A DNA stretch of 64,000 bases from Bacillus sp. 1780r2a1 (GCA_024134725.1 CP099863.1:677501-741500), one strand, 5' to 3'; counted from the first letter of the stretch, positions 20,038 to 28,780 are shown. The notes: generated from the letters alone by a model not told the origin. Numbers and translations: made by a program.

Positions 20038-20064
20038 AAGCTGCTGATATAAGCAGCTTTTTTT
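20036..20064 (+). terminator. Terminator of yisL
   Basis: Stem aaaagctgct with agcagctttt around gatata, followed by eight T, overlapping the end of yisL. Confidence 0.9.
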
Positions 20065-20105
20065 GTTGTTTGAAAGAGGAAAGGCACGCATACAACAGGA
20101 GGGAT

Positions 20106-20232
20106 TTCCACTCGGATATGCTCCCTTTCCGCAGGGCTCGGCCTGAGCCTCCTCGTAAACTGCGGGGTCTCAGAACACTCGCTAGTCCTGCAGGAGTGTC
20201 ACAACCGTCGTTGCAATCCCGAGCGTCTCAAT
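20106..20232. repeat. GC-rich intergenic repeat element of Bacillus type
   Basis: A GC-rich island in an AT-rich gap. CCGCAG (20129-20134) pairs with CTGCGG (20160-20165) and ACACTC (20175-20180) pairs with GAGTGT (20194-20199), with CCTGCAGG inside. The skeleton of gagcctcctcg, tgcggggtctca and tcctgcaggagt resembles a repeat I know from many Bacillus intergenic regions, here partly decayed. No coding frame with a ribosome site is present. The identification rests on memory of the family, not on a search. Confidence 0.6.
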
Positions 20233-20459
20233 AAAGAAAAAATCAGTCATCTTCATTGTATTTGTCTATAGTAGAAGGGAGGGAAGCACACAGAATTAAT
20301 CTTTCTAAGAGTTTACCTATCTACTCGTAAATTAACGAACGAAAATATAGCACTTACAAAAAGTTTTTGAGGGGTTATTAGGAAAAAAGCTAACTTGTAT
20401 GAAAGCTTAAAAAGGGGAGAAACTAAGAAAAATTAGTTTTTATACGGAGGACCGGAAAA
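20233..20459. other. Leader region of the DUF3231 gene
   Basis: About 225 AT-rich bases between the repeat and the TTG start of the next gene. It contains no further open frame with a ribosome site and no clear sigma-A promoter. GGAGG at 20446-20450 serves the DUF3231 gene. Confidence 0.5.
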
Positions 20460-21455
20460 TTGCAAAAAAAGAATGAATTAACATCTCCTGAAATTGCAAA
20501 CCTATGGACACATTATATCCGTGAAACCTTATCTATATGTGTAAACAAATATATGCTTAATACAATCCAAGACCCTGAAATACATAGCCTTTTTCAAACA
20601 GCTCTTCAGTACTCATTTAACCATGTAGATATGTTAAAAAAGTTATTTAAAAAAGAGAACTTTCCTATTCCCAAGGGGTTTACAGAAGAGGATGTTAATT
20701 TAGAAGCTCCTGCTCTATTTACAGACGTTTTATGCCTTGAATCTCTTTACATGATTAGCACACATGGACATAACGAAATAAGCCTATCTTTTACGACTTC
20801 TATACGCCAAGATATTGTAGATTTTTATTATCAATGCAACCTTGATGCGATGGAAATTTATAAAAAATCTAAAGATCTCCTTATTTCAAAACAACTGTAT
20901 CAGCAATCACCTACTTATATAACACCTAGTAAGGTAAAAATGATTGAAAAATACCACTACGTAACAGATGTTTTTGGTAAACAGCGGCCGATGAATGCAA
21001 TCGAAGCTGGACATACTTATTTTAATTTACAAAAAACATTGGTTGCAAAAGCGGTGATCCTTGGCTTTTCCAAAGTTTCAAAAAATCAAAACGTACGAGT
21101 ATTATTAGAAAAAAGCCTAAAAGTCAAAAACAAACACATTGCTACATTTTCATCTTTATTAACAAAAGATAACCTTCATTTACCCAAATCATGCGAAACG
21201 GAGGTTACAGATTCTATTGTTTCCCCTTTTTCAGAGAGACTTATGCTTCTTCAAACTGGTTTCTTCTTTGGTGTAGCAGTGACGTATTATAACGCATCCC
21301 TTATCGCAAGTATGAGAGCTGATATTTCAGCGCGTTGTGAAAAGGCAGCCTTGGATAGCTTATGGATATATAGTCGTATTGGGAAAGATTTAATTGATAA
21401 TCAGTGGATGGAACAACCTCCCCAAGCAGATGACCGGAAGAGATTAAATTATTAG
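20460..21455 (+). CDS. DUF3231 family protein
   Basis: A 331-aa protein made of two similar halves (about 1-165 and 170-325). Each half has a run of amphipathic helices, with a Pro-containing turn (PIPKGFTEED; LHLPKSCETEV) and an S(I/M)R.DI pattern (SIRQDI near 118; SMRADI near 286). This is the duplicated helical-bundle layout of DUF3231, thought to be ferritin-like; no metal-binding set of Glu/His is obvious to me and no function is known. The start is TTG at 20460, nine bases after a strong GGAGG. It is a single gene with its own terminator and has no counterpart at this place in B. subtilis. Confidence 0.82.
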   Translation: MQKKNELTSPEIANLWTHYIRETLSICVNKYMLNTIQDPEIHSLFQTALQYSFNHVDMLKKLFKKENFPIPKGFTEEDVNLEAPALFTDVLCLESLYMISTHGHNEISLSFTTSIRQDIVDFYYQCNLDAMEIYKKSKDLLISKQLYQQSPTYITPSKVKMIEKYHYVTDVFGKQRPMNAIEAGHTYFNLQKTLVAKAVILGFSKVSKNQNVRVLLEKSLKVKNKHIATFSSLLTKDNLHLPKSCETEVTDSIVSPFSERLMLLQTGFFFGVAVTYYNASLIASMRADISARCEKAALDSLWIYSRIGKDLIDNQWMEQPPQADDRKRLNY

Positions 21456-21530
21456 ATACACATTGTTAGTAAATAGTGTTTGACCCTTGGAGTATAACTC
21501 ATCACTTAGTACAAAGTTACACGTGAGTAG

Positions 21531-21566
21531 AAAAAGCTACTGTTCAGAAGCAGTGGCTTTTTTGTT
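21531..21566 (+). terminator. Terminator of the DUF3231 gene
   Basis: AAAGCTACTG pairs with CAGTGGCTTT (one G-T) around an eight-base loop, followed by TTTTGTTTTT. Confidence 0.85.
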
Positions 21567-21631
21567 TTTCGCTACTTATGAAATGCTTAGTTGTCATAAT
21601 ATGAATTTTCAGAACTAACAATAAGAAAGAA

Positions 21632-21648
21632 CCCTTGTTACACAAGGA
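21632..21648 (-). terminator. Weak terminator-like hairpin downstream of yisN
   Basis: CCTTGT and ACAAGG pair around three bases. On the minus strand it is followed by gttctttctta, so it may end the yisN transcript. The stem is only six pairs. Confidence 0.4.
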
Positions 21649-21658
21649 CCCTTTCACT

Positions 21659-21815
21659 TTATCCGTTTATTTTGCTTTTTATATAACCTTGATTTTTCAT
21701 CATCTTGAGTGAATCAACAGTCTTTTTCATGCATGGAAAAGGTTACTTGTATTCACCTTGTTTCCTCCATAGCCCTTTTATATTCCTTGTGTTGCTTATT
21801 GACGTATGGTTGCAT
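21659..21815 (-). pseudogene. Two tiny reading frames after yisN, possibly a broken small gene
   Basis: Nine bases after the yisN stop, an AAGGTG site precedes a 20-codon frame MQPYVNKQHKEYKRAMEETR (21815-21753). A second frame of 23 codons, MKKTVDSLKMMKNQGYIKSK and three more residues, runs from 21730 to 21659 in a different phase. Their charged, helical character and their position between yisN and a hairpin suggest a small gene split by a frameshift and a stop. They could equally be chance frames. Confidence 0.2.
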
Positions 21816-21824
21816 TTCTACACC

Positions 21825-22385
21825 TTAGTGAAGAATTAAATTCATAGAACGACTTCCATCGCTTAACGTGTATTCGAAACGGTCTAAACCATTTTCGCCA
21901 CGCTCAAATAAGTGTTGAACGGAACAAATCATTTCTTCATTATCAAAAATGAGAAAATTTGCTCCTTTTGTATGTTTATCTTCCGGCAGGAAAATAAGTG
22001 TGTTATGACAATAGATGCAGTCATAAAGAGAGATGTTTAGAGAGTTTAAGTGGCTCGTAAGCGTGTGAAACGCTTCTTTTTTTAGGTGTTTCAGTAGTTG
22101 TTCATATGCGTATGGGAGCTTTCTCGTTACGCGAAGCTTATCACCATTTTTAATTCGATAAATCATATTGTGAAGCTTAAACTGGTGATCTGAGATAAAT
22201 AGTCCCTTTTCCCAACTCATATTGATGTATACCTCAACGGATTCATTGAGGATATCGTTTAGCATAGATGCTTCATCTGTTTCTTCATCAAAGAAAATCC
22301 ATTCTGAATCAATGTATTCAACAGTTCCCGTCATAAACGAACGAGGCTGGTTTTGTAGAATTGAATATTTTGAATTACTCTTCAT
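21825..22385 (-). CDS. yisN: DUF2777 family protein, YisN-like
   Basis: A 186-aa soluble protein. I recognise it as YisN-like from its place directly before asnO and from the N-terminal pattern QPRSFMTGTVEYIDSEWIFFDEETDEA, which I associate with DUF2777; residues 20-110 look beta-rich and the C-terminus is LSDGSRSMNLILH. The function is unknown. The ATG at 22385 is preceded by GGAGGTCT, and an upstream in-frame Met is not supported by a ribosome site. It is divergent from asnO, so the 170-base gap between them should hold promoters for both. Confidence 0.75.
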   Translation of the reverse strand: MKSNSKYSILQNQPRSFMTGTVEYIDSEWIFFDEETDEASMLNDILNESVEVYINMSWEKGLFISDHQFKLHNMIYRIKNGDKLRVTRKLPYAYEQLLKHLKKEAFHTLTSHLNSLNISLYDCIYCHNTLIFLPEDKHTKGANFLIFDNEEMICSVQHLFERGENGLDRFEYTLSDGSRSMNLILH

Positions 22386-22557
22386 TTTTAAGACCTCCAT
22401 ATACGAAATTGTTATTTGTTTGTATTTCCTAAAACGAAGGCGTTTATAACTAAAATAATTGAAATAAAATAGGTGGACAAATCAACTGTGCGAATTCCAT
22501 GCATACAATGGCATTATTTCATTCATTACAAAGCGCGTAAGGAAAGGATGATAACTA

Positions 22558-24405
22558 ATGTGTGGTATCACCGGATGGGTTGATTTCAAACGCTCCTTGT
22601 TAGGTGAACAAGGCACCGTTAAAAAAATGGCGGAAACATTAGAAAAGCGAGGTCCTGACGATACAAATGTATGGATTCAACAGCATGCGGCGTTTGGACA
22701 TAAGCGATTGGTTGTGGTAGATCCACAAGGCGGCAAGCAGCCGATGACTAGAAAGAAAGAGCAAAAAGAATATACGATTTGCTATAATGGTGAGCTTTAT
22801 AATACAGAAGATATTCGCAAAGAGTTATTAAAGCGAGGATATCAATTCCAAGGGCACTCTGACACGGAAGTACTACTAACAGCTTATGTTGAATGGAAAG
22901 AGGAGTGTGTGGACTATTTTAACGGAATTTTTGCTTTTGCTATTTGGGATGCATCTGAAGAAAAGTTATTTATTGCACGTGATCGTCTAGGCGTCAAGCC
23001 TTTATTTTATCGGTCGTACGATGGAGGGTTACAATTTGCATCAGAATTAAAAGCGATTTTAGCTCATCCAGAAGTACCAGCTGAAATCGGGTTAGATGGG
23101 TTAGCTGAAGTGTTAGGATTAGGTCCTTCACGCTCTCCAGGGCACGGTGTCTTTAAAGGAATAGATGAATTAAGACCTGCTCATGCCATGACGCTAAGTA
23201 AAAGCGGGCTTAAAGTGTGGAGATATTGGAATGTGAAGAGTGCAAAGCATACGGATTCATTAGCAGAAACAACGGAAAGAGTAAAGTTTTTAGTTGAAGA
23301 TGCTATTGTGCGTCAATTAGTATCAGATGTTCCAGTGTGTACATTTTTATCAGGCGGAGTAGATTCTAGTGCGATTACAGCAATTGCAGCTAATTCATTT
23401 AAAGAGAATGGAAAAGGTCAGCTTCATACGTATTCAATTGATTATGAAGATAATGACAAATTCTTTAAAGCAAATGAATTTCAGCCGAATTCAGATTATA
23501 CGTATATTCAACTTATGTCTGACACCTTCCAAACCAATCATCATCGTTGCGTTATATCAACGGAAGACCTTGTGCATCATTTAACAGAAGCGGTAATAGT
23601 ACGTGATTTGCCTGGAATGGCTGACGTAGACTCCTCATTATTATGGTTTTGTAGAGAAATCAAGAAGGATTTTGTGGTTGGCTTATCCGGAGAATGTGCA
23701 GATGAAATCTTTGGTGGATACCCATGGTTTCATCGCCAGCACGATTTGCAATCCGATACGTTTCCTTGGATGCGTTCTTTAGAAGGACGAATGAACTTAC
23801 TGCAAGATTCCTGGAGAAAGAAACTTAATTTAGAAGACTATGTAAGAGCTACCTACGATAAGACGATTAAAGAAGTGCCTGAACTAGATGGGGAGTCAGG
23901 TGAGGATGCGCAGCGCCGCAAACTATTTTATTTAAATATGGTTTGGTTCATGACAACGTTATTGGACCGAAAAGATCGTATGAGTATGGGAGCTAGTCTG
24001 GAAGTACGCGTTCCATTTGCTGATCATCGGCTAGTAGAATATGCATGGAACATTCCATGGGAGATGAAAATGGTTGGTAATAAAGAGAAGGGGATCTTGA
24101 GAAAAGCATTAGAAGGAGTATTACCTCATGATGTTTTATATCGTAAGAAGAGCCCGTATCCTAAAACCCATAATCCAGCCTATACAAAAGCAGTAACACT
24201 CTGGCTAGAGTCGCTTTTAGAAGACAAATCTTCAGCGCTTCACGAATTCTTTAATCGTGAGCAATTAAACACAATTATTAAGTCGGGTGGAGAAGACTTT
24301 AAAGTGCCTTGGTTTGGTCAATTAATGACGGGACCTCAACTTCTTGCTCACTTAGCACAAATTCACGTGTGGTTTGCACATAATAATATTCAAATTAAAG
24401 AGTAA
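22558..24405 (+). CDS. asnO: Asparagine synthase (glutamine-hydrolysing), AsnO type
   Basis: A 615-aa enzyme that transfers amide nitrogen from glutamine to aspartate with ATP. The N-terminal class II glutaminase exposes Cys2 after Met removal (MCGITGW), with RGPDD at 32-36 and NGELYN at 78-83. The synthetase domain has the pyrophosphate loop SGGVDSS at 265-271 and SGECADEIFGGYPWF further on. B. subtilis has three such enzymes; AsnO is needed in sporulation. The place next to yisN and yisP supports the AsnO assignment. AAGGAAAGGATG precedes the start. Confidence 0.93.
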   Translation: MCGITGWVDFKRSLLGEQGTVKKMAETLEKRGPDDTNVWIQQHAAFGHKRLVVVDPQGGKQPMTRKKEQKEYTICYNGELYNTEDIRKELLKRGYQFQGHSDTEVLLTAYVEWKEECVDYFNGIFAFAIWDASEEKLFIARDRLGVKPLFYRSYDGGLQFASELKAILAHPEVPAEIGLDGLAEVLGLGPSRSPGHGVFKGIDELRPAHAMTLSKSGLKVWRYWNVKSAKHTDSLAETTERVKFLVEDAIVRQLVSDVPVCTFLSGGVDSSAITAIAANSFKENGKGQLHTYSIDYEDNDKFFKANEFQPNSDYTYIQLMSDTFQTNHHRCVISTEDLVHHLTEAVIVRDLPGMADVDSSLLWFCREIKKDFVVGLSGECADEIFGGYPWFHRQHDLQSDTFPWMRSLEGRMNLLQDSWRKKLNLEDYVRATYDKTIKEVPELDGESGEDAQRRKLFYLNMVWFMTTLLDRKDRMSMGASLEVRVPFADHRLVEYAWNIPWEMKMVGNKEKGILRKALEGVLPHDVLYRKKSPYPKTHNPAYTKAVTLWLESLLEDKSSALHEFFNREQLNTIIKSGGEDFKVPWFGQLMTGPQLLAHLAQIHVWFAHNNIQIKE

Positions 24406-24414
24406 AGTCATGTA

Positions 24415-24456
24415 GCCTTTTGATTCAGAGATTTCTACTGAATCAAAAGGCTTTTT
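24415..24456 (+). terminator. Terminator of asnO
   Basis: A perfect 14-base stem, GCCTTTTGATTCAG with CTGAATCAAAAGGC, around nine bases, followed by five T. Confidence 0.95.
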
Positions 24457-24622
24457 ATATGGCATGCTAGAGACGTCTATTTTATTTGGACAACACATAC
24501 ATATTTTTATAGAGGTAGGGTAAAAGATGGATAGATACTACTACTTATGCAATTGTATGAGCAGTAATTTTAAGTATTTTTTACTAAATAATAGATTGAA
24601 AATAAATTCCACATATTTTTAA

Positions 24623-24651
24623 TTGTGTTTAGGAAAGAAGATTTGTATAAT
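24623..24651 (+). promoter_or_regulatory. Candidate promoter of the carotenoid cluster
   Basis: TTGTGT (24623-24628) and a perfect TATAAT (24646-24651) are 17 bases apart. A second TATAAT lies at 24657-24662 without a good -35. The first translated codon is 39 bases downstream. Confidence 0.6.
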
Positions 24652-24689
24652 ATTTGTATAATAAATGTATAACTATTAGGGGGTTTATC

Positions 24690-26219
24690 ATGCGAAAGCG
24701 TGTTATTGTAATTGGAGCAGGTCCAGGTGGTTTAGCGGCAGCTATGCTATTAGCAGGTCATGGGTATCAAGTAGATGTATTCGAAAAACAGCCGTACGTT
24801 GGTGGACGAAATGCTTCCATTCATATTAATGGATTTACCTTTGATATGGGTCCAACGTTTCTCAGCATGCCTCAAATTTTTGAAGAGCTGTTTGAATCTG
24901 TAAATCGAAACGCATACGATTATATGGATTTAAAGCGGTTGAATATGATGTATGAGCTAATATTTGATCGCTATAATATAAAGATGACGGATAATCATGA
25001 AGAAATGAAGCGGGAGATCGAGCGCGTTTTTCCAGGAAACGGCGAAGGGTACGATCGTTTTATGAAAGAAACAGAAGAGAAAATGAATGCACTTATGCCT
25101 CTGTTGCAAGGTCAGATGGATCGATATCATCACTATTTAAAGCCGGAAGCGTTAAAGGCTTTACCGCATCTATCGCTTGGTAAAACATTATACGACGTAT
25201 TGAGCTCTTATTTTACCGAAGAAGAGCTGCGCTTAGCTTTTACATTTCAATCGAAGTATTTAGGAATGTCACCTTGGGAGTGTCCCGGTGCTTTTTCAAT
25301 TTTGTCATTTATGGAGCACGCATACGGTGTTTTTCATCCAATTGGTGGCGTTAATCAGTTGTCTAAAGCAATGGCGAAGGTGATTCAAGAACATGGAGGA
25401 ACCATCCATCTCAATCGAGGGGTAAAGAAAATATTAGTTGAAAATAAACAAGCCAAAGGTGTACTTCTTGAAAATGGAGAGGAAGTATTTGCTGATCAAG
25501 TGGTGGTAAATGGAGATTTTGCTCATGCTATGACGAATTTATTTGATGAAGGCGTTTTGAGAAAATATAAACCTGAAAAATTAGCAAAGAAAAAATATTC
25601 ATGCTCAACTTTTATGATTTACTTAGGAATCGATAAGCAATTTGATTTACCTCATCATACAATTGTGTTTTCAAAAGATTACAAGAAAAATGTAGAGGAA
25701 ATTACGAAAAGCTTACTGCTTTCAGAAGATCCTTCCATTTATATTCATAACCCAGTTGTAACGGACAAAACACTAGCGCCTGAAGGGAAGTCTGCTTTAT
25801 ATATTTTAGCACCCGTTCCAAATAATTTTAGTGAAATTGAATGGGATGAGAAGCAAAAAGAATTTCGTGATCTTATCTTAAAAATCGTAGCGCAAAAAAC
25901 GGGCTTTAAAAACTTAGAGGCGCATATTGAAGTCGAAAAAATCTTATCACCAAAGCAGTGGGAAGAAGATGTACTTGTATACAAAGGGGCAACATTTAAT
26001 TTAGGACATCAGCTGTCACAAATGATGGTCTTGCGTCCCCATAATCAATTTGAAGAAGTGAAAAACTGCTGGCTTGTTGGTGGAGGAACACATCCAGGTA
26101 GCGGATTGCCTACTATTTTAGAGTCAGCGCGCATTACGGCAAAAGCAATCTTAAAGAAAGATCAACAGCTATTAAATGAACCATATAAAACAACGAATGA
26201 ATTGGAGAGAGCCTTATGA
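24690..26219 (+). CDS. crtN: CrtN/CrtI-type carotenoid desaturase or oxidase, first copy
   Basis: A 509-aa FAD-dependent amine-oxidase-like enzyme. The dinucleotide-binding motif GAGPGG is at 9-14, followed by VFEKQPYVGGR and FTFDMGPTFL, hallmarks of bacterial carotenoid desaturases. The C-terminal FAD motif is VGGGTHPGSGLPTI. It likely inserts double bonds into 4,4'-diapophytoene made by the synthase two genes downstream, or oxidises a terminal methyl group as CrtP/CrtNb does; the sequence alone does not decide between these. AGGGGG precedes the ATG at 24690, and a 12-codon upstream extension was rejected. It overlaps the next gene by ATGA. Confidence 0.88.
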   Translation: MRKRVIVIGAGPGGLAAAMLLAGHGYQVDVFEKQPYVGGRNASIHINGFTFDMGPTFLSMPQIFEELFESVNRNAYDYMDLKRLNMMYELIFDRYNIKMTDNHEEMKREIERVFPGNGEGYDRFMKETEEKMNALMPLLQGQMDRYHHYLKPEALKALPHLSLGKTLYDVLSSYFTEEELRLAFTFQSKYLGMSPWECPGAFSILSFMEHAYGVFHPIGGVNQLSKAMAKVIQEHGGTIHLNRGVKKILVENKQAKGVLLENGEEVFADQVVVNGDFAHAMTNLFDEGVLRKYKPEKLAKKKYSCSTFMIYLGIDKQFDLPHHTIVFSKDYKKNVEEITKSLLLSEDPSIYIHNPVVTDKTLAPEGKSALYILAPVPNNFSEIEWDEKQKEFRDLILKIVAQKTGFKNLEAHIEVEKILSPKQWEEDVLVYKGATFNLGHQLSQMMVLRPHNQFEEVKNCWLVGGGTHPGSGLPTILESARITAKAILKKDQQLLNEPYKTTNELERAL

Positions 26220-27670
26220 AAATAGGAATTGTTGGAGGAGGTATAGGAGGTTTAACAACCGCTTTACTGTTGGCAAAGCAAGGGTTTCAAATCGATATAT
26301 TTGAGAAAGAAAATCGGTTGGGAGGCCGTTTAGCGTTTGTTGAACACAATGGTTATCGCATCGATGAAGGACCAACAATTGTTTTATTACCAAAAATGCT
26401 AACAACAATTCTAGAGGAAGCAGGAATATCTTCAGACCAGTACGAATTAATCCAGTGTGATCCTCTTTACAAAATTCACTTTTCTGATGGTACAACATAT
26501 ACCAAGAGAGCTAAAGAAGAAGAGCAACTACGTGAAATTGAACGTTCGTTTCCGGGTGAATCCGAAAATTATAAACGTTTTATGATTGATATGAAAAAAC
26601 GCTTTGAAGTGGGAGAGAAAGCCTTTTTGCAAAAGTCTTTCGTAAATAAATGGGATTTTTGGACGTGGCAAAATGTAAAGTTTTTAAAGCAGCTAAATGC
26701 TAATCAGTCTATGCATAAATTTGTGTCACGTTATTTTAATGATGAGCGCTTAGCTAGTGCTTATGCTTTACAATCTCTCTATATTGGTGGCAACCCCTAT
26801 TCATCACCAGCAATTTATTCATTAATTCCATATAGTGAGCATGCTCATGGCATTTTTTATGTGAAGGGGGGCTATGCAAGCTTAGTTCCAGTACTAGAGA
26901 AAGCTTTAAAAAAAGCTGGTGTGCAAATTCATTTAAATGCGCCTGTAGATGAGCTAATTATTGAAGAGAATGAAGCTAAAGGTTTAAAAGTACGCGGTGA
27001 AATTAATGAATTTGACTCCGTGGTTTTAAACGGTGACTTTCCAAGTATGGCAAAAGTCTCAAAAGTAAAAGAAAAGAAATATGTACCTTCTTCAAGTTGC
27101 TTATTATTTTACTTTGGATTAAATAAGCGGTACGCTCATAGTAATATACATCAGTATTTTATGGGACAGGATTTCAATGAGCATATGGATCAAGTATTTA
27201 AGAATAAAACTGTTCCAACTGACCCTGCTATTTACACGTTTTATCCGTCTCTTATTGATGACACTCTTGCGCCGAAAGGAAAAGGTGTACTTTATGCGCT
27301 TGTTCCAGTACCCTCGGGTCATGACATTGATTGGGATACAGAATCCGCATTTATGGACCGAATAATTGATACGCTGGAGCAAAAAGGGTTCCCTGGCTTG
27401 CGACAAGCAATTGAATGGAAGCAAATTCGTACACCAAAGGATGCTTACGAATTTGGATTGTATGAAGGAGGTTCTTTTGGAATTGCGCCAGAGCTTTTTC
27501 AATCCGGTGTGTTTCGTCCACAGCTTCAACCCTACGAGTACAAAAATGTATACGCCGTTGGAGCGTCCATTCACCCTGGTGGAGGAGTACCTATTGTGAT
27601 GCAAGGTGCTAAACTGCTAGCGGACTCGTTGGTTCAAGCATCTCATCAATCGTTTGAAAAGTTGTCATAA
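26216..27670 (+). CDS. CrtN/CrtI-type carotenoid desaturase or oxidase, second copy
   Basis: A 484-aa paralogue of the preceding enzyme. GGGIGG (7-12), FEKENRLGGRL, YRIDEGPTIVLLP and C-terminal VGASIHPGGGVPIV show the same FAD-dependent fold. Its start overlaps the stop of the first copy by four bases, so both are made together. The FxxDxGPTxxxxP region resembles staphylococcal diapophytoene desaturase, so this copy could be the true CrtN and the first copy a CrtNb/CrtP-type oxidase, or the reverse. Products would be yellow-orange C30 carotenoids in the cytoplasmic membrane. Confidence 0.87.
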   Translation: MKIGIVGGGIGGLTTALLLAKQGFQIDIFEKENRLGGRLAFVEHNGYRIDEGPTIVLLPKMLTTILEEAGISSDQYELIQCDPLYKIHFSDGTTYTKRAKEEEQLREIERSFPGESENYKRFMIDMKKRFEVGEKAFLQKSFVNKWDFWTWQNVKFLKQLNANQSMHKFVSRYFNDERLASAYALQSLYIGGNPYSSPAIYSLIPYSEHAHGIFYVKGGYASLVPVLEKALKKAGVQIHLNAPVDELIIEENEAKGLKVRGEINEFDSVVLNGDFPSMAKVSKVKEKKYVPSSSCLLFYFGLNKRYAHSNIHQYFMGQDFNEHMDQVFKNKTVPTDPAIYTFYPSLIDDTLAPKGKGVLYALVPVPSGHDIDWDTESAFMDRIIDTLEQKGFPGLRQAIEWKQIRTPKDAYEFGLYEGGSFGIAPELFQSGVFRPQLQPYEYKNVYAVGASIHPGGGVPIVMQGAKLLADSLVQASHQSFEKLS

Positions 27671-27741
27671 GTGAACATCATGAAAGATGGTAGACTGTAT
27701 TGAATATTAATTATCCTTTTAAAACGAGAGGAGTAACGACT

Positions 27742-28578
27742 ATGAGCCTACTATTAACGGAAGCTTATAAACAATGTGAAGTAATTATTGCAGCGAATTC
27801 GAAAACATTCTATAAGGCTTTTTCCATGTTGCCATCTAAACAAAAGAACGCGGTTTGGGCTGTTTATGCATTCTGTCGCCAAGTGGATGATATTGTCGAT
27901 GAAGGAAACAACCCGAAAGCAGAATTAGAGCATTTTAAAGCGCAGTTCTCTAGATTTAGAAAGGGAGAATCGATAGATACAGCGATGTGGATTGCTTTAA
28001 GAGATGTATTTGATCAGTACGAAATGAATGAAAAAGCTTTTGAAGATATGGTTATTGGTCAAGAGATGGATTTAGTGAAGCATGAATATGAAACGCTTAA
28101 CGAAGTTAAATTGTATTCTTATCATGTTGCTAGTACAGTAGGTTTAATGCTATTGCCGATACTAGCTCCGAAAACGCATCGCGAATTGGAAGCAGATGCA
28201 GTTTCTCTTGGAATTGCGATGCAAATTACAAATATCTTACGTGATATAGGAGAAGATCTAGAACGGAAGCGAGTATACTTACCAAAAGATATCATGGAAG
28301 AGAAAGGCTATACGATGGAGATGCTTTATAATCAAGAAGTTAACCCTGCATTTGTTTCAATGTGGGAAGAACTTGCGACTGAAGCAGAGCGGCTTTATGA
28401 AGAAGGATTACAGTCTCTTCACAAATACCCAATTTCTTCACGGCTTCCTTTAAAAGGAGCTGCCCATTTGTATCGAGCGATCTTAGAGAAAATTCGAAAA
28501 GAAGAATATCGTGTATTTACTCAAAAGCATTACGTAACAAGTCTACAAAAACAAACGATTTTAACATCAATTTCCTAA
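27742..28578 (+). CDS. crtM: Squalene/phytoene synthase family, CrtM (dehydrosqualene synthase) type
   Basis: A 278-aa head-to-head prenyl synthase. Both aspartate-rich motifs are complete: DDIVD at 49-53 within FCRQVDDIVDE, and DIGED at 168-172 within ILRDIGEDLERKRVYLP. With two CrtN-like genes upstream, condensation of two farnesyl diphosphates to 4,4'-diapophytoene is the best guess. By position, one place after asnO, it corresponds to B. subtilis yisP, which I recall as a farnesyl diphosphate phosphatase rather than a carotenoid enzyme. AGAGGAG precedes the ATG at 27742; a 14-codon extension lacks a ribosome site. Confidence 0.88.
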   Translation: MSLLLTEAYKQCEVIIAANSKTFYKAFSMLPSKQKNAVWAVYAFCRQVDDIVDEGNNPKAELEHFKAQFSRFRKGESIDTAMWIALRDVFDQYEMNEKAFEDMVIGQEMDLVKHEYETLNEVKLYSYHVASTVGLMLLPILAPKTHRELEADAVSLGIAMQITNILRDIGEDLERKRVYLPKDIMEEKGYTMEMLYNQEVNPAFVSMWEELATEAERLYEEGLQSLHKYPISSRLPLKGAAHLYRAILEKIRKEEYRVFTQKHYVTSLQKQTILTSIS

Positions 28579-28609
28579 AAAAGCGAGTAGTTGAACTACT
28601 TGCTTTTTT
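28577..28609 (+). terminator. Terminator of the carotenoid cluster
   Basis: aaaaaagcgagtagtt pairs with gaactacttgctttttt (one G-T) and ends in six T, directly at the crtM stop codon. Confidence 0.9.
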
Positions 28610-28676
28610 GTGTCTAAAAACATAATAAAATTCAATTTTTTTACAATAAATACAAACTTTTCTCTTAAAAATTTAA

Positions 28677-28690
28677 TGATAACGATTACA
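28677..28690. promoter_or_regulatory. Perfect cre-type site (CcpA) upstream of glnK-amtB
   Basis: TGATAACGATTACA fits the cre consensus TGWNANCGNTNWCA at every fixed position. It lies about 44 bases upstream of the -35 element of the candidate glnK promoter. CcpA control of ammonium uptake at this site is an inference. Confidence 0.6.
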
Positions 28691-28733
28691 TAACGTGTTT
28701 TTGAAAAAAATCTTATTTTTTATTGAAATTAGC

Positions 28734-28762
28734 TTGAATTTTTTGAAAAATCATCATATGAT
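28734..28762 (+). promoter_or_regulatory. Candidate sigma-A promoter of glnK-amtB
   Basis: TTGAAT (28734-28739) and TATGAT (28757-28762) with exactly 17 bases between them. Transcription would start near 28769, about 50 bases before the glnK ATG. Confidence 0.65.
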
Positions 28763-28780
28763 ATTAAACATAACATACAA

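Noticed and set aside
27119-27604. A 161-codon minus-strand frame inside the second CrtN-like gene
   Set aside because: No ribosome site, and the plus-strand frame has the FAD enzyme motifs throughout.
28759-28775. A second TnrA-like box
   Set aside because: TGATATTAAACATAACA has three mismatches at fixed positions and overlaps the -10 element.
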